From Pseudomonadota bacterium (lineage in GTDB: Bacteria; Desulfobacterota; Binatia; UBA1149): a stretch of DNA of 34,235 nucleotides. Location of the stretch: NCBI GenBank assembly GCA_014382245.1, contig JACNKC010000070.1:17941-52175 (forward strand), in the 5' to 3' direction. A program made the translations under genes and the position numbers. Position 1 is the first letter of the stretch. Each line of letters opens with the position of its first letter. A model generated the notes under the pieces. The model was not told the DNA's origin. It worked only from the letters and a program-made list of their open reading frames with translations, and made no database searches. This document shows, in pieces, positions 24,372 through 33,269 of this stretch.

Positions 24372-25594
24372 TGGCAGGCGCGCTCGACGGCATACGCGTC
24401 ATCGATCTCACCATGTGGTTCCAGGGCCCGGTGGCCGGTCAGCACCTCGCCGACCAAGGAGCCGAGGTCATACACTTTGAGAACCCGAGGGGAGGCGATC
24501 TCGGCCGCGGCGTGGCGAGCATCAAGGCGCTGCCCGTGGGCGACTGGAACCAGTACTTCCTCGTCATCAACCGCAACAAGAAGAGCATGGCGGTTGACCT
24601 GAAGAGCGATGCCGGCCGCCAGGTCATGTACGAGCTCGTGGAGAAGTCCGACGTCTTTCTCACAAACCTGAGCGCCGGCGCGCTGTCGAAATGGGGCGTG
24701 AGTTACGATGACCTCTCTGCCATAAACCCGCGCCTGGTCTACGCCATGGGCAGCGGTTACGGGCCGCGCGGCACGGTGACCAAGCCCTCCTTCGATCTCA
24801 CGGTGCAGGCATTGATCGGCGTGATGACCCGCCTGGGCGAGCCCGGCCAACCGCCTATCTACCTTGGCATGGGTTCGGGCGACGCCATGGGTGGGTTGAT
24901 GGCGGCCTTTGGTATCACCACCGCCCTTTGGGCCCGCGAGAAGACCGGCCGTGGCCAGTTTCTCGACGCGTCGCTTTACGGCGCGCAGTTGTTCATGGCT
25001 GCGCCCACCATGCAGGCGTGGCTGGCGACGGGCAGTGACAGGTTCTCGCGGCAGGTGTCGCGCAGCCACGCGCGCACCCCGACCTGGAATACCTACCGGG
25101 CATCCGACCGTTGGATGGTCGTTTGCGTGCACAACGACGATGGGCAGTGGGCGAAGCTGGCCGGCCTGCTCGACGAGCAATCGTCGGGGGGCAAACTGGC
25201 CGCTGACGCGCGCTTTGCCACTGACGCCGCGCGAGGAGAGAACAACGTTGAGTTGGTGGCCGAGCTCGACCGCGTGTTTGCCGGCGACACGGCTGAGAAC
25301 TGGGTTGAGAGTCTCGCCGAGACCGGGCTGCACGCGGGCGTGGTGTGCACGTTGGCCGAGCTGGCCGAGGACGAGGGCGCCTGGGCCAACGACTATCTCG
25401 CGCGCACCCACTGTAACGAGGTCAACCGCGAGGTGATGCTGCGCGGCCTGCCCCTGGGCTTGCGTGGTACCCCGGGCACGATCAACACGCTGGGCCCTGA
25501 GCTGGGACAGGACACCGAGCTGATACTGTTTGAAACCCTGGGCTACGACTGGGATCGCATAGGCGAGCTCAAGTCGTCGGGCGCCATACTCTAG
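24371..25594 (+). CDS. Class III CoA-transferase (CaiB/BaiF family), copy 2
   Basis: A 407-residue protein starting at the ATG that overlaps the previous stop (TGATG) behind AGGAGAG; earlier in-frame codons fall inside copy 1. It shows GALDGIRVIDLTMWFQGPVA, DQGAEVIHFENPRGGDLGR, INRNKKSMAVDLKSDAGR, the catalytic Asp142 in KPSFDLTVQALIGVMTRLGE, and GRGQFLDASLYGAQLF. All core motifs are intact, including the GDAMGG turn around residue 172, so this should be an active transferase. In context it may load CoA onto the beta-keto acid made by the carboxylase, or onto a related acid. Two bases separate its stop from the next ATG. Confidence 0.88.
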   Translation: MAGALDGIRVIDLTMWFQGPVAGQHLADQGAEVIHFENPRGGDLGRGVASIKALPVGDWNQYFLVINRNKKSMAVDLKSDAGRQVMYELVEKSDVFLTNLSAGALSKWGVSYDDLSAINPRLVYAMGSGYGPRGTVTKPSFDLTVQALIGVMTRLGEPGQPPIYLGMGSGDAMGGLMAAFGITTALWAREKTGRGQFLDASLYGAQLFMAAPTMQAWLATGSDRFSRQVSRSHARTPTWNTYRASDRWMVVCVHNDDGQWAKLAGLLDEQSSGGKLAADARFATDAARGENNVELVAELDRVFAGDTAENWVESLAETGLHAGVVCTLAELAEDEGAWANDYLARTHCNEVNREVMLRGLPLGLRGTPGTINTLGPELGQDTELILFETLGYDWDRIGELKSSGAIL

Positions 25595-25596
25595 GA

Positions 25597-26817
25597 ATGC
25601 CGGCCGTGGGCGCAGGCAGTACACAGAAACCCGGCGCCCTCGACGGCCTGCGGGTTCTCGACCTGGGCAGCATGATGGCCGCTCCCTACGCGGCCACGCT
25701 GCTGGGCGATCTCGGCGCCGACGTCATCAAGGTCGAGGCCCACCGCGGCGACGACAGCCGCTACCTCGGCCCCGAGCGCGGGGGTGAGCACACCCCTTTT
25801 CTCGCCATCAACCGTAACAAGCGCAGCCTTCTGCTCGACCTGCGGCAGGACGAATCCCGGCCGGTGTTCGAGCGGCTGTTGGCCACCACCGATGTGCTCA
25901 TTACCAACGTGCGCGAGCCGGCCTTGTCGCGGCTCGGCCTTGCCTACGAGCAGGTCAAGGCCCATCGCGACGACGTCATCTGGGCGGGGGTTACGGCTTT
26001 TGGCCCCGACGGCCCCTACGCGGGTCGACCGGGCATCGACTTCCTGGCCCAGGGCTACGCGGGGATGATTTCCCTGAACGGTCAACCTGGCTCTGATCAG
26101 GCGAGGGTAACCATACCGGTGGTGGACGTGATGACCTCGGAGCTGGTGGTTACCGGTGTGCTGGCGGCTTTGCTGGTGCGCGAGCGTACGGGCGAGGGAC
26201 AGCGTGTTGACGTGTCGTTGCTCGACGCGTTGGCGCACGCGCAGTCGCCGGGCCTGGCGGTGTGGAACGTTGCGGGCGAAGTGACGCCGCGCACGGGCAA
26301 CGCCAGCCAGTACTTTGCCCCCTCGGGTATCTACCCCACCCTCGATGACAGCCACGTGGTCATCACCTGCCCCGCCGACAAGTTCTTTGCCAACCTGTGC
26401 AGCGCGCTCGAAGTCGACTGGCACGAGCAGGCGCGCTTCGCGTCGGTGAACGATCGCCTGGCCAACGCTGTTGAGCTCGACGAGTTGATCGCTTCGAGCA
26501 CCGGGGCATTTGATCGCGAGGAGTTGGTCGAGCGCCTGGTGGCGGCCGACGTTCTCACCGCGCCCATAAAGACCATTGACGAGGTCAGCAGTGACCCGCA
26601 GCTCAGGCACAACGGCATGCTGGCCGAGGTCGAGCACGCCGCGCTGGGCCCGGTGACGGTGACCGGTGTGCCGGTCAAGCTGGGCTCAACGCCGGGCTCG
26701 GTGCGCCTGGCGCCGCCCGTGCACGGCCAGCACACACGCGAACTGCTGGCCGAGCTGGGTTACGACGCCGACGCGGTCGAGCGGTTGCTGTCTTCGCGCG
26801 TAGCCGGCTCGGCCTGA
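25597..26817 (+). CDS. Class III CoA-transferase (CaiB/BaiF family), copy 3
   Basis: A 406-residue protein with ALDGLRVLDLGSMMAAPYAA, LGDLGADVIKVEAHRGDDSR, INRNKRSLLLDLRQDESR, catalytic Asp148 in RPGIDFLAQGYAGMISLNGQ, GEGQRVDVSLLDALAHAQSP and the C-terminal GQHTRELLAELGYDADAVERL. Of the three copies it is the closest to the general CaiB/BaiF pattern. It ends the operon. The three copies differ clearly along their length, so they are ancient paralogues and not a recent tandem duplication. Acceptor and donor acids are unknown. Confidence 0.88.
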   Translation: MPAVGAGSTQKPGALDGLRVLDLGSMMAAPYAATLLGDLGADVIKVEAHRGDDSRYLGPERGGEHTPFLAINRNKRSLLLDLRQDESRPVFERLLATTDVLITNVREPALSRLGLAYEQVKAHRDDVIWAGVTAFGPDGPYAGRPGIDFLAQGYAGMISLNGQPGSDQARVTIPVVDVMTSELVVTGVLAALLVRERTGEGQRVDVSLLDALAHAQSPGLAVWNVAGEVTPRTGNASQYFAPSGIYPTLDDSHVVITCPADKFFANLCSALEVDWHEQARFASVNDRLANAVELDELIASSTGAFDREELVERLVAADVLTAPIKTIDEVSSDPQLRHNGMLAEVEHAALGPVTVTGVPVKLGSTPGSVRLAPPVHGQHTRELLAELGYDADAVERLLSSRVAGSA

Positions 26818-26870
26818 GCGCTTGCCGGTCGACTGCGCGCGGCCGCCTTGCTGCAAACCCTGGTTGTCAG

Positions 26871-26899
26871 TAGCCCCCGATCGGGGCGGCGCGGGGCTA
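26871..26899. terminator. Palindromic terminator-like region between convergent genes
   Basis: CCCCGATCGGGG at 26875-26886 is a perfect palindrome, and TAGCCCC (26871-26877) can also pair with GGGGCTA (26893-26899), giving alternative hairpins. It lies between the end of the CoA-transferase operon and the end of the small secreted-protein gene on the other strand. There is no clear T run. The remaining bases from 26818 show nothing else. Confidence 0.35.
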
Positions 26900-27136
26900 A
26901 GCCCGGTATGCGGCAATCGGCGACTCCACCGACTCGGTGGGCGCCAACGGCGGGCCTGAAGTGGAGGGGGAGGTCAGATAATCCGGGCATGACTCTTGCT
27001 TCAACACACTAAAGCGGTCGACTATTGAAGCAGGCTGCTGTTTACCAGTCGCTGTCGTGCTCGTGGCGGTTACCATGAGCGCAGCCAGTAAGGGTGCGAG
27101 TAGAAGAACTCGACGCTGCTTTGAAACGATAGTCAT
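26897..27136 (-). CDS. Small secreted protein of unknown function
   Basis: A 79-residue protein. The ATG at 27136 has CGGAGAAAG about eight bases upstream. The N-terminus MTIVSKQRRVLLLAPLLAAL followed by MVTATSTTATG is a good Sec signal peptide (basic start, hydrophobic core, small residues near a likely cut). The mature part of about 45 residues is polar, with one Cys (ESCPDY) and Pro/Ser/Thr at the end. No family is recognised. The signal peptide and ribosome site argue for a real gene; its small size and GC-rich setting keep confidence moderate. The stretch from 27137 to 27283 shows nothing clear. Confidence 0.45.
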   Translation of the reverse strand: MTIVSKQRRVLLLAPLLAALMVTATSTTATGKQQPASIVDRFSVLKQESCPDYLTSPSTSGPPLAPTESVESPIAAYRA

Positions 27137-27283
27137 GCGACTTTCTCCGATTGTCGGTTGTGGCCGCCCCATGGCGCCGGGTTACTGGGCCTGGTTGATC
27201 TTCCGGGCTGCCAGGCAAGGGTGCCAGTCCCTTGATATTGTACACCAAGCCCGTCTGCCGGGTAGGTTTTCCATGGGCTGCAG

Positions 27284-28267
27284 TCAGCTCTCGGTCCTGA
27301 GCAGGATTTTGCCCACGTGCAGGCCTTCTTCCATGCGGGCGTGAGCGGCGGCCGCCTCGGCGAGGGGGAACACCGAGTCGACAACGGGTGCGATCGCACC
27401 CGATTCCAACAGCGGCCACACCTCGCGGGCCAACGTCTCGGCGATGGCGGCCTTTTCTTCGTCACTTCGTATCCTGAGCGTTGAGCCGGTAATCACCTGC
27501 CGCTTGAGCATCAGTCGCAGCAGGTCCACCTCTACGCGCGACCCGCGCAGGAAGGCGATTATCGACACGCGGCCGCTCTCGGCCAGGCAGGACAGGTTGC
27601 GCTCAACGTAGTCGCCGCCGACCATGTCGAGGATGACGTCGACGCCGCGTCGGTCGGTGGCGTCTTTGATCTTCTCGACGAAATCGTCGTCGTTGTAGTT
27701 GATCGCCAGCTCGGCGCCGAGCTCGAGGCAGCGCGCGCATTTTTCGTCGCTGCCGGCGGTGGTAAACACGCGGTGGCCGCGCGCGACGGCCAGCTGTATA
27801 GCGGTGGTGCCGATGCCGCTCGTGCCCCCGTGCACGAGCAGGCTTTCACCGGGGGCAAGGCCCGCGCGGTCGAAGACGTTGTACCAGACGGTGAACAGCG
27901 CTTCGGGCAGGCCGGCGCCGTTGACCGGGTCTATGGTGCTCGGCAGGGGCAGCACGCTGCCCTCGTGCGCCGTGGCGTACTCGGCGTAGCCGCCACCGTT
28001 GAGCAGGGCCACGACCTGTTCGCCACCCTTGTAGCGGCTCACGCCCTCTCCCACGGCGGCCACCGTTCCCGATACCTCCAGGCCCGGCCAGTCGGGGGCG
28101 TCGGCGGGAGCCGGGTACAGACCCATGCGTTGCAGCGTGTCTGGACGGTTCACCCCCGCGGCCGTAACGCGGATGAGCACTTCATCGTCAGCCGGCCGCG
28201 GCGTGGGCAGTTCGGCAGGCAGCAGCACCTCGGGGCCTCCGGGCTCGCGGATGATCACGGCCTGCAT
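27284..28267 (-). CDS. PIG3-type NAD(P)H quinone oxidoreductase (MDR superfamily)
   Basis: A 327-residue zinc-free medium-chain dehydrogenase/reductase. The start MQAVIIREPGGPEVLLPAEL matches the family N-terminus; a TTG at 28312 would add 15 Ser/Thr-rich residues, and neither start has a strong ribosome site. Features in order: VLIRVTAAGVNRPDTLQRMG, PDWPGLEVSGTVAAVGEGV, GGGYAEYATAH, the nucleotide-binding LVHGGTSGIGTTAIQLA, and GVDVILDMVGGDYVERNLSC. PIG3-type members reduce quinones with NADPH in the cytoplasm. The gene follows the cyclophilin gene on the same strand with about 55 bases (or 10 from the TTG) between, so both may be on one transcript. Confidence 0.88.
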   Translation of the reverse strand: MQAVIIREPGGPEVLLPAELPTPRPADDEVLIRVTAAGVNRPDTLQRMGLYPAPADAPDWPGLEVSGTVAAVGEGVSRYKGGEQVVALLNGGGYAEYATAHEGSVLPLPSTIDPVNGAGLPEALFTVWYNVFDRAGLAPGESLLVHGGTSGIGTTAIQLAVARGHRVFTTAGSDEKCARCLELGAELAINYNDDDFVEKIKDATDRRGVDVILDMVGGDYVERNLSCLAESGRVSIIAFLRGSRVEVDLLRLMLKRQVITGSTLRIRSDEEKAAIAETLAREVWPLLESGAIAPVVDSVFPLAEAAAAHARMEEGLHVGKILLRTES

Positions 28268-28322
28268 CGTGTCGGGCAGCTGTTGACCAGTCGTGGTGGT
28301 GCTAGTCGCCAAGGGCCGGTTG

Positions 28323-28916
28323 TCAGCCGAGAGCGACGGTGGCTTTTTCTATGAACAGCGGCTCGGTGGTGGCACCGCTGCCGCTGCCGCGTTGCTCGAG
28401 CTCGCCCAGCGTATCCATGCCCGCTACCACCTCGCCGAATATGGTGTGGTTGTCGTCGAGGTGGGGAGTGGGCACGAAGGTGATGAAGAACTGGCTGCCG
28501 TCGGTGCCCGGTCCGGCGTTGGCCATGCTGAGAAGGCCCGGCCTGTCGTGGCGCTCGCTGGGAGAGAACTCGCCGTCGTACTGGTAGCCCGGTCCGCCGT
28601 AGCCCTGTCCGAGCGGGTCGCCGCCCTGGGCCATGAAGCCGCTTATTACACGATGGAAGACCACCTCGTCGTAAAAGCCAAGGCGCGTGAGAAAGAGCGT
28701 GCTCGATACGTGCATGGGTGCCACGTCGGGCATCAAGCGTATGGCAAGATCGCCCACGTTGGTGGCCAGGGTCCATGTAAGTTGGCAGCCGGGTTCAAAC
28801 TGCAGGCAATCGGGCTTGGAGAGACTAGTTTTCCAGTCGTTGCCGCTGGTGTCGATTGACTGTGCCTCTATGTAGGCGTCGATGGCTGCTATGGGGTCGT
28901 TGCTGGGGGTACTCAC
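28323..28916 (-). CDS. Cyclophilin-type peptidyl-prolyl isomerase
   Basis: A 197-residue protein. The GTG at 28916 (STPSNDPIAAIDAYIEAQ after Met) has AAGGAG ten bases upstream, whereas the longer frame begins in a non-coding leader. The first 50 residues are a polar extension; the isomerase domain runs from about 55: TNVGDLAIRLMPDVAP, FYDEVVFHRVISGFMAQGGD with the catalytic Arg in FHR, YQYDGEFSPSERHDRPGLLS, MANAGPGTDGSQFFITFVPT, and PHLDDNHTIFGEVVAGMDTL. The Trp of cyclosporin-binding forms is His here, as in many bacterial cyclophilins. There is no signal peptide, so it should assist folding in the cytoplasm. Confidence 0.92.
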   Translation of the reverse strand: MSTPSNDPIAAIDAYIEAQSIDTSGNDWKTSLSKPDCLQFEPGCQLTWTLATNVGDLAIRLMPDVAPMHVSSTLFLTRLGFYDEVVFHRVISGFMAQGGDPLGQGYGGPGYQYDGEFSPSERHDRPGLLSMANAGPGTDGSQFFITFVPTPHLDDNHTIFGEVVAGMDTLGELEQRGSGSGATTEPLFIEKATVALG

Positions 28917-29068
28917 TGCTTGCTGCTCCTTATCTATATACGGATCCGGCTGTAAGCCGCGTATGCTGCCAGTGCCACGCGGAGAATGCACCCCCGGGGG
29001 GAGCTTGCCGGTGCCGCTGGCCCCTCTCTTGACTCGGCCGCCCGTGGGCAGGAACTTCGGGGCCTACA

Positions 29069-30406
29069 GTGTCCTTACTGCGCAGCATCATAGCCCCCGG
29101 AGTGTCGGCCCTGCTCACCAGCCATCGTACGCAGCATCTCCTGCGCCGGCGGTCCGAGCTTGCACGGCGACTGTTCGGTCGCGCCCATCGCGTGCATTAT
29201 TTTCACCAGGTCGATGACCCTTACTCGGCCCTGACGGTCCAGCTGCTCGAGCAGTTCGCCGCGCGCTACCAGGTGGAACTCGCCTGTCACCTCGTGCGCC
29301 CACCCCGCGCGGCCGCGGCACCAGAGCCGCGAATGCTCCAGGACTACTCGCTGGCTGACGCCCTGGCAGTGGCCGGGGAGATGGGCCTGCGTTTCGACGC
29401 GCCTGCCGGTCGCCCTTCGGACAGCTCGCTGCGCCTTGCCACGCGCGCACTCGCGGCTGCCCTGGATAGCGGTACGATGCCCGCTGCTGCGGCGGTGGTG
29501 AGCGATGCCTTGTGGCGGGGCGGTGAGCAGGCGGTAGAAAAGGTCGCCGCCTCTTTGTTGCAATCGGGGCCGGACGATACGCGGGTGGCGAGTCTTCTCG
29601 ACGAGGGTGGCCGCCTTCGCAGCAAACTGGGTCACTACCTGGGCGCGACTTTCTACTACGCCGGCGAGTGGTACTGGGGTGTGGACAGGCTGCACTATCT
29701 TGAGCAGCGACTTGGAGACCTCGGCCTGTGTCGATCTTCATTTGACGGTGGCGCTCAAGCCCAGCCCCTTGTAGAGCCAGCAGTTGTCGCGGCGCCGGCC
29801 GCCAGCGGAGAAGGATTCACGCTGGAGTACTTTCCTTCGCTGCGCAGCCCCTACACCGCGATAGTTACGCCGAGGGTTTTTGAATTTGCCGAGCGCAGCG
29901 GGGTCGACCTGCGCGTGCGCCCGGTGCTGCCCATGGTGATGCGCGGACTGGCCGTGCCCAGGGCCAAGCGCGTGTACATACTGCGCGATACGGCAAGAGA
30001 GGCGCGGCGGCTGGGGGTGCCGTTTGGTCGCGTGAGCGATCCGCTGGGCAGGCCGGTCGAGCGCGCGCTTTCGCTGTACGACTGGGCCCGCGGGCAGGGT
30101 CGTGAGCGCGAGTACCTGCTGGCCTTCTACGACCTGGTGTGGGCTCACGGGGTAGACGCCGGAAGCGACACGGGCCTGCGGCGGATCGTGGAGCGCGCGG
30201 GTCTTCAGTGGCAAGGCGCGCGCAGCGTTGTCGACAACGACGACTGGCGCGGCGAGGTCGAGCAGAACCGGGTGGACATGATGGCGGCGGGCTGCTGGGG
30301 CGTGCCCAGCTTCAGGCTGTCGGGGCCGGGGCTCGACGAGCCGCTGGTCACCTGGGGCCAGGATCGGCTGTGGTTGCTAGAGCGGGCGCTGACGGGTCTT
30401 TCCTAG
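29069..30406 (+). CDS. Tandem DsbA-fold protein, HCCA-isomerase-like
   Basis: A 445-residue protein made of two DsbA/thioredoxin-like domains of the 2-hydroxychromene-2-carboxylate isomerase type. Domain 1 (about 40-230) begins HRVHYFHQVDDPYSALTVQL; domain 2 (about 255-445) begins FTLEYFPSLRSPYTAIVTPR. Both share the YF...SPY pattern, where HCCA isomerases have a Ser and substrate- or glutathione-binding residues. The second ends CWGVPSFRLSGPGLDEPLVT then WGQDRLWLLERAL, the family signature. No CxxC redox motif is seen, so disulfide exchange is unlikely; a glutathione-using isomerase or transferase of aromatic or lipid breakdown is more likely. HCCA isomerases are usually single-domain, about 200 residues. 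The start is GTG at 29069 with a weak ribosome site; later starts are possible. Confidence 0.75.
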   Translation: MSLLRSIIAPGVSALLTSHRTQHLLRRRSELARRLFGRAHRVHYFHQVDDPYSALTVQLLEQFAARYQVELACHLVRPPRAAAAPEPRMLQDYSLADALAVAGEMGLRFDAPAGRPSDSSLRLATRALAAALDSGTMPAAAAVVSDALWRGGEQAVEKVAASLLQSGPDDTRVASLLDEGGRLRSKLGHYLGATFYYAGEWYWGVDRLHYLEQRLGDLGLCRSSFDGGAQAQPLVEPAVVAAPAASGEGFTLEYFPSLRSPYTAIVTPRVFEFAERSGVDLRVRPVLPMVMRGLAVPRAKRVYILRDTAREARRLGVPFGRVSDPLGRPVERALSLYDWARGQGREREYLLAFYDLVWAHGVDAGSDTGLRRIVERAGLQWQGARSVVDNDDWRGEVEQNRVDMMAAGCWGVPSFRLSGPGLDEPLVTWGQDRLWLLERALTGLS

Positions 30407-31542
30407 GCGCCGTCGAGCAGCTCCTTGAAGCCCGAGGGATCGTGGCGTCCAAAGCAGATGGTCTCCAGCGTGCCTATGCCTTCGAGATCGCCCAGGCGGG
30501 CGCGGCAGATGTTGTGAACGTGGATGTGCTTGTAGTCGAGCAGGTCCATGTCGTCCAGGCTCCATGACTCGCCGGCGATCACCTCTTCACCCTTCCAGAT
30601 GGCGTGCCCCCACTCGGGATGCTGGTAGCCGATGCCGAGCAGGTGCAGCCGTATCATGGGCTCGAGCTCTATGTGCAGGCTCTCGCCGCCGGGACGCAGG
30701 AGGTCGAACTCGGCTCGCTCCGGGCAGCGGGTACCGGGCTTCCAGTGTACGCGGTGGCTAGCGGTCTGTATCAGCTCGGTGCCGGGGTCATCGCCGCTGG
30801 GAATGTCGTCGGGCGAATCGTAGACGGGTAGCAAGTGCGCGCTCAGCTGCGTGGCGGTGCCGTCGCGGTCTTCGAAGGTACCGAACTGGGTCGAGAATTC
30901 GTCGAAAAGAAGCGGACACCAGACCCAGTACACACCGGGTTCGGTGGTGAGCTTGCCGGGTGCGCCGGCCTCGGGTTCTCCCACCGGGCGAACGCCCCAG
31001 CTCCGGTCGCGGGTGCCCGGCCAGCGTGCCGGGTCCACGTCCACGCGTGTGCCACTCGCCGAGACCTGCCCTTTCCAGTTTCCCATCTGCGTGTAGCGGG
31101 TCGTGTTCATGATGAGCCGGCCGTCGTCGTACATCACGTTACGCGGTTCCTGGTGGGGAGCCGTGCGAGCCACGAAAGTGAGGTCAGCCGAAATGCCGGT
31201 CTCGTTGTGGTCCAGCCGCACCCGCACTTGTCGCAGGGCTTCTACTATTTCGATTCTGAGCGGGCCTACATTCATTTCCGCGCGCTCGTGCGGGGCGCGA
31301 CGCGATGCGTGGAAGGCGTGCTGGCGGCCGTCGAGGACCACCGTAAGGTGCGCGTCCATCACCAGCCGGTTGGGGTACAGGCCAAATCCGACCTCGAAGG
31401 TACAGTCGCCGTCGCGCGAGTAGCCGTTGAACCAGTATCGGTCGTAGAAGTTGCGGTCGCTGGGTTCGGGCTGGGTCACCGGCTCGGCCGTCTGGTGGAT
31501 CATGTACTCATCGAACTGCGTGATCATAGGCCTGTGTAGCAC
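30403..31542 (-). CDS. DUF7064/DUF7065-like protein of unknown function
   Basis: A 379-residue protein with GTG at 31542 placed behind GGGAGAG; an ATG at 31527 is the alternative, and the frame further up is not supported. It begins ITQFDEYMIHQTAEPVTQPE, then SDRNFYDRYWFNGYSRDGDC, FGLYPNRLVMDAHLTVVLDG, FHASRRAP, and TRYTQMGNWKGQVSASGTRV, which I recognise as a family found beside acyl-CoA and sterol or terpenoid breakdown genes in actinobacteria and proteobacteria. The later part (WGVRPVGEPEAGAPG; YWVWCPLLFDEFSTQFGTFE) resembles beta-rich CrtC/AttH-like folds, a weak comparison. No signal peptide. Its end overlaps the tandem DsbA gene end by four bases on opposite strands. It is divergent from the acyl-CoA ligase gene. 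Reaction unknown. Confidence 0.7.
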   Translation of the reverse strand: MLHRPMITQFDEYMIHQTAEPVTQPEPSDRNFYDRYWFNGYSRDGDCTFEVGFGLYPNRLVMDAHLTVVLDGRQHAFHASRRAPHERAEMNVGPLRIEIVEALRQVRVRLDHNETGISADLTFVARTAPHQEPRNVMYDDGRLIMNTTRYTQMGNWKGQVSASGTRVDVDPARWPGTRDRSWGVRPVGEPEAGAPGKLTTEPGVYWVWCPLLFDEFSTQFGTFEDRDGTATQLSAHLLPVYDSPDDIPSGDDPGTELIQTASHRVHWKPGTRCPERAEFDLLRPGGESLHIELEPMIRLHLLGIGYQHPEWGHAIWKGEEVIAGESWSLDDMDLLDYKHIHVHNICRARLGDLEGIGTLETICFGRHDPSGFKELLDGA

Positions 31543-31633
31543 CGTGCTCTCCCTAATGGGAAGAGGATCGCGACCCCCGCCGGCATTGCGCACTGGTTGA
31601 CAGGGGCGAGGGTTGGGCGCTAAAGAAATAGCC

Positions 31634-33175
31634 ATGAAAAACAATGTGGGGCTTTTTCTTGCTAAGCGTGCCGAACTCGACCCGGACCTCGAGGCCTTCG
31701 TGGGCCTGGAGTCGGGGCAGCGATTGACCTACCGCGAGTTCAACGAGCGCTCCTGCCGGACGGCCAACGCGCTCACCGGGCTCGGCGTAGGTAAGGGCGA
31801 CCGCGTGGCGTTGCTGATGATGAACGGCGCCGAGTACATCGAGTCGTTCTTCGCTATTGCCAGGATAGGCGCCATCGTGGTGCCGCTCAACTGGCGGCTG
31901 GTGGCCGACGAGCTGGCATTTATATTGTCGGACAGCGGCGCCACGGTGTTGTTGTTTGACGGTGAGTTTGCCGAGGTGGTGGCCGCGCTGCAGGGGCGAC
32001 CCGACGCGACGTCACTGAAGACCTGGGTGCAGGCCGGCAGCGGTGAGCGCCCCGACTGGGCGCTGTCGTACGACGAGCTGCAGCAGGAGGCCGACTCGGC
32101 TGCGCCCGAGACCGGGGCCTGCGACGATGACGAGCTGTACATAATGTATACGTCGGGTACCACGGGTCTGCCCAAGGGGGCCGTACACACGCACGCGTCG
32201 GCCATGTGGGGCTGCCTGACGATCGCGGCGACCGCCGACATACGCTACCGCGACCGCTACATGGTTACGTTGCCACTTTTTCACGTCGGCGCCCTCACGC
32301 CCATGACGGCCAACGTTTACAGGGGAGGCACCAACGTCATCATGCGCGCCTTCGACCCCGTGCGAGCCTGGGAGACCATAGCCGAAGAAAAAATCGACAA
32401 CCTGCTGCTGGTGCCGGCGATGCTCAATTTCATGCTGCAGGTGCCCGACTTCGACAAGTACGACCGCGGCCGTCTGCGCTGGTGCATGAGCGGCGCCGCC
32501 CCCGTGCCGGTCAATCTCATAGAGCGCTGCGCCGAGCTGGATATAGAAATCCAGCAGGTCTACGGCATGACCGAGTCCTGCGGGCCTGCCTGCCTGTTGA
32601 CCTCGGCCGATTCGCTGCGCAAGGCCGGGTCTACCGGCAAGGCCTTTTTTCACACCGACGTGCGGGTGGTCGATGACAAGGGTGACGATGTAGCGCCCGG
32701 TGAAGCTGGAGAGGTATGGATACGCGGTGCGCACGTGATGAAGGAGTACTGGAACCGGCCCGAGGCCTCCGAGGAGACCCTGGCCGGCGGCTGGCTGCAC
32801 TCGGGCGATATCGCGACGATAGACGACGAGGGTTTTATCTACATACAGGATCGAATGAAGGACATGATCATTTCGGGCGGCGAGAACGTGTATCCCGCCG
32901 AGATCGAAAACGTGTTGCTCGACTGCGAGGGCGTGGCCGACGCTGCTGTCATCGGCCAGCCCAGCGAGAAGTGGGGCGAATCGCCGGTGGCCGTGCTGGT
33001 GGGTTCGGCCGGTCCTGTAGATCCCGCTGCAGTGCTTGAGCACTGCAAGACCCGCCTGGCCGCCTTCAAGAGACCGGTGGCTGTTGAGATGGTCGAAGAG
33101 ATTCCCCGCAACCCCTCGGGAAAGATACTCAAGCGCCTCCTGCGCGAGCGCTACCCCGGGCCGGCGCCCGCCTGA
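31634..33175 (+). CDS. Class I adenylate-forming acyl-CoA ligase (fatty-acid CoA ligase-like)
   Basis: A 513-residue enzyme beginning MKNNVGLFLAKRAELDPDLE; upstream in-frame TTG at 31613 is less likely. All ANL motifs are present: YIMYTSGTTGLPKGAVHTHA (phosphate loop A3), VYGMTESCGP (A5), GWLHSGDIATIDDEGFIYI with the ATP-binding Asp (A7), DRMKDMIISGGENVYPAEIE (A8 hinge) and PRNPSGKILKRLLRE with the catalytic Lys (A10). It activates a carboxylic acid to the AMP-ester and then to the CoA thioester in the cytoplasm. Length and motifs fit medium- or long-chain fatty acid, or aryl-alkanoate, ligases. It could supply CoA thioesters as donors to the class III CoA-transferases, though no shared operator was seen at its start. 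Confidence 0.93.
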   Translation: MKNNVGLFLAKRAELDPDLEAFVGLESGQRLTYREFNERSCRTANALTGLGVGKGDRVALLMMNGAEYIESFFAIARIGAIVVPLNWRLVADELAFILSDSGATVLLFDGEFAEVVAALQGRPDATSLKTWVQAGSGERPDWALSYDELQQEADSAAPETGACDDDELYIMYTSGTTGLPKGAVHTHASAMWGCLTIAATADIRYRDRYMVTLPLFHVGALTPMTANVYRGGTNVIMRAFDPVRAWETIAEEKIDNLLLVPAMLNFMLQVPDFDKYDRGRLRWCMSGAAPVPVNLIERCAELDIEIQQVYGMTESCGPACLLTSADSLRKAGSTGKAFFHTDVRVVDDKGDDVAPGEAGEVWIRGAHVMKEYWNRPEASEETLAGGWLHSGDIATIDDEGFIYIQDRMKDMIISGGENVYPAEIENVLLDCEGVADAAVIGQPSEKWGESPVAVLVGSAGPVDPAAVLEHCKTRLAAFKRPVAVEMVEEIPRNPSGKILKRLLRERYPGPAPA

Positions 33176-33240
33176 GCTGCCCCCCGGCGTCACTGCTGGT
33201 CACGACTCGACCGGGCCTCTGCAAAAGCCCCGTAAACAGC

Positions 33241-33252
33241 GTGCATATGCAC
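33241..33252. promoter_or_regulatory. Palindromic operator GTGCATATGCAC (MarR site 1)
   Basis: A perfect 12-bp palindrome 18 bases upstream of the -35 box of the MarR gene. It belongs to a set with 33290-33301 and 33816-33833, all GTGyATATrCAC. The set surrounds only the MarR gene and the next operon, so it is most likely that regulator's own site. Confidence 0.65.
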
Positions 33253-33269
33253 TTGTTTGCTGAAAGGGC

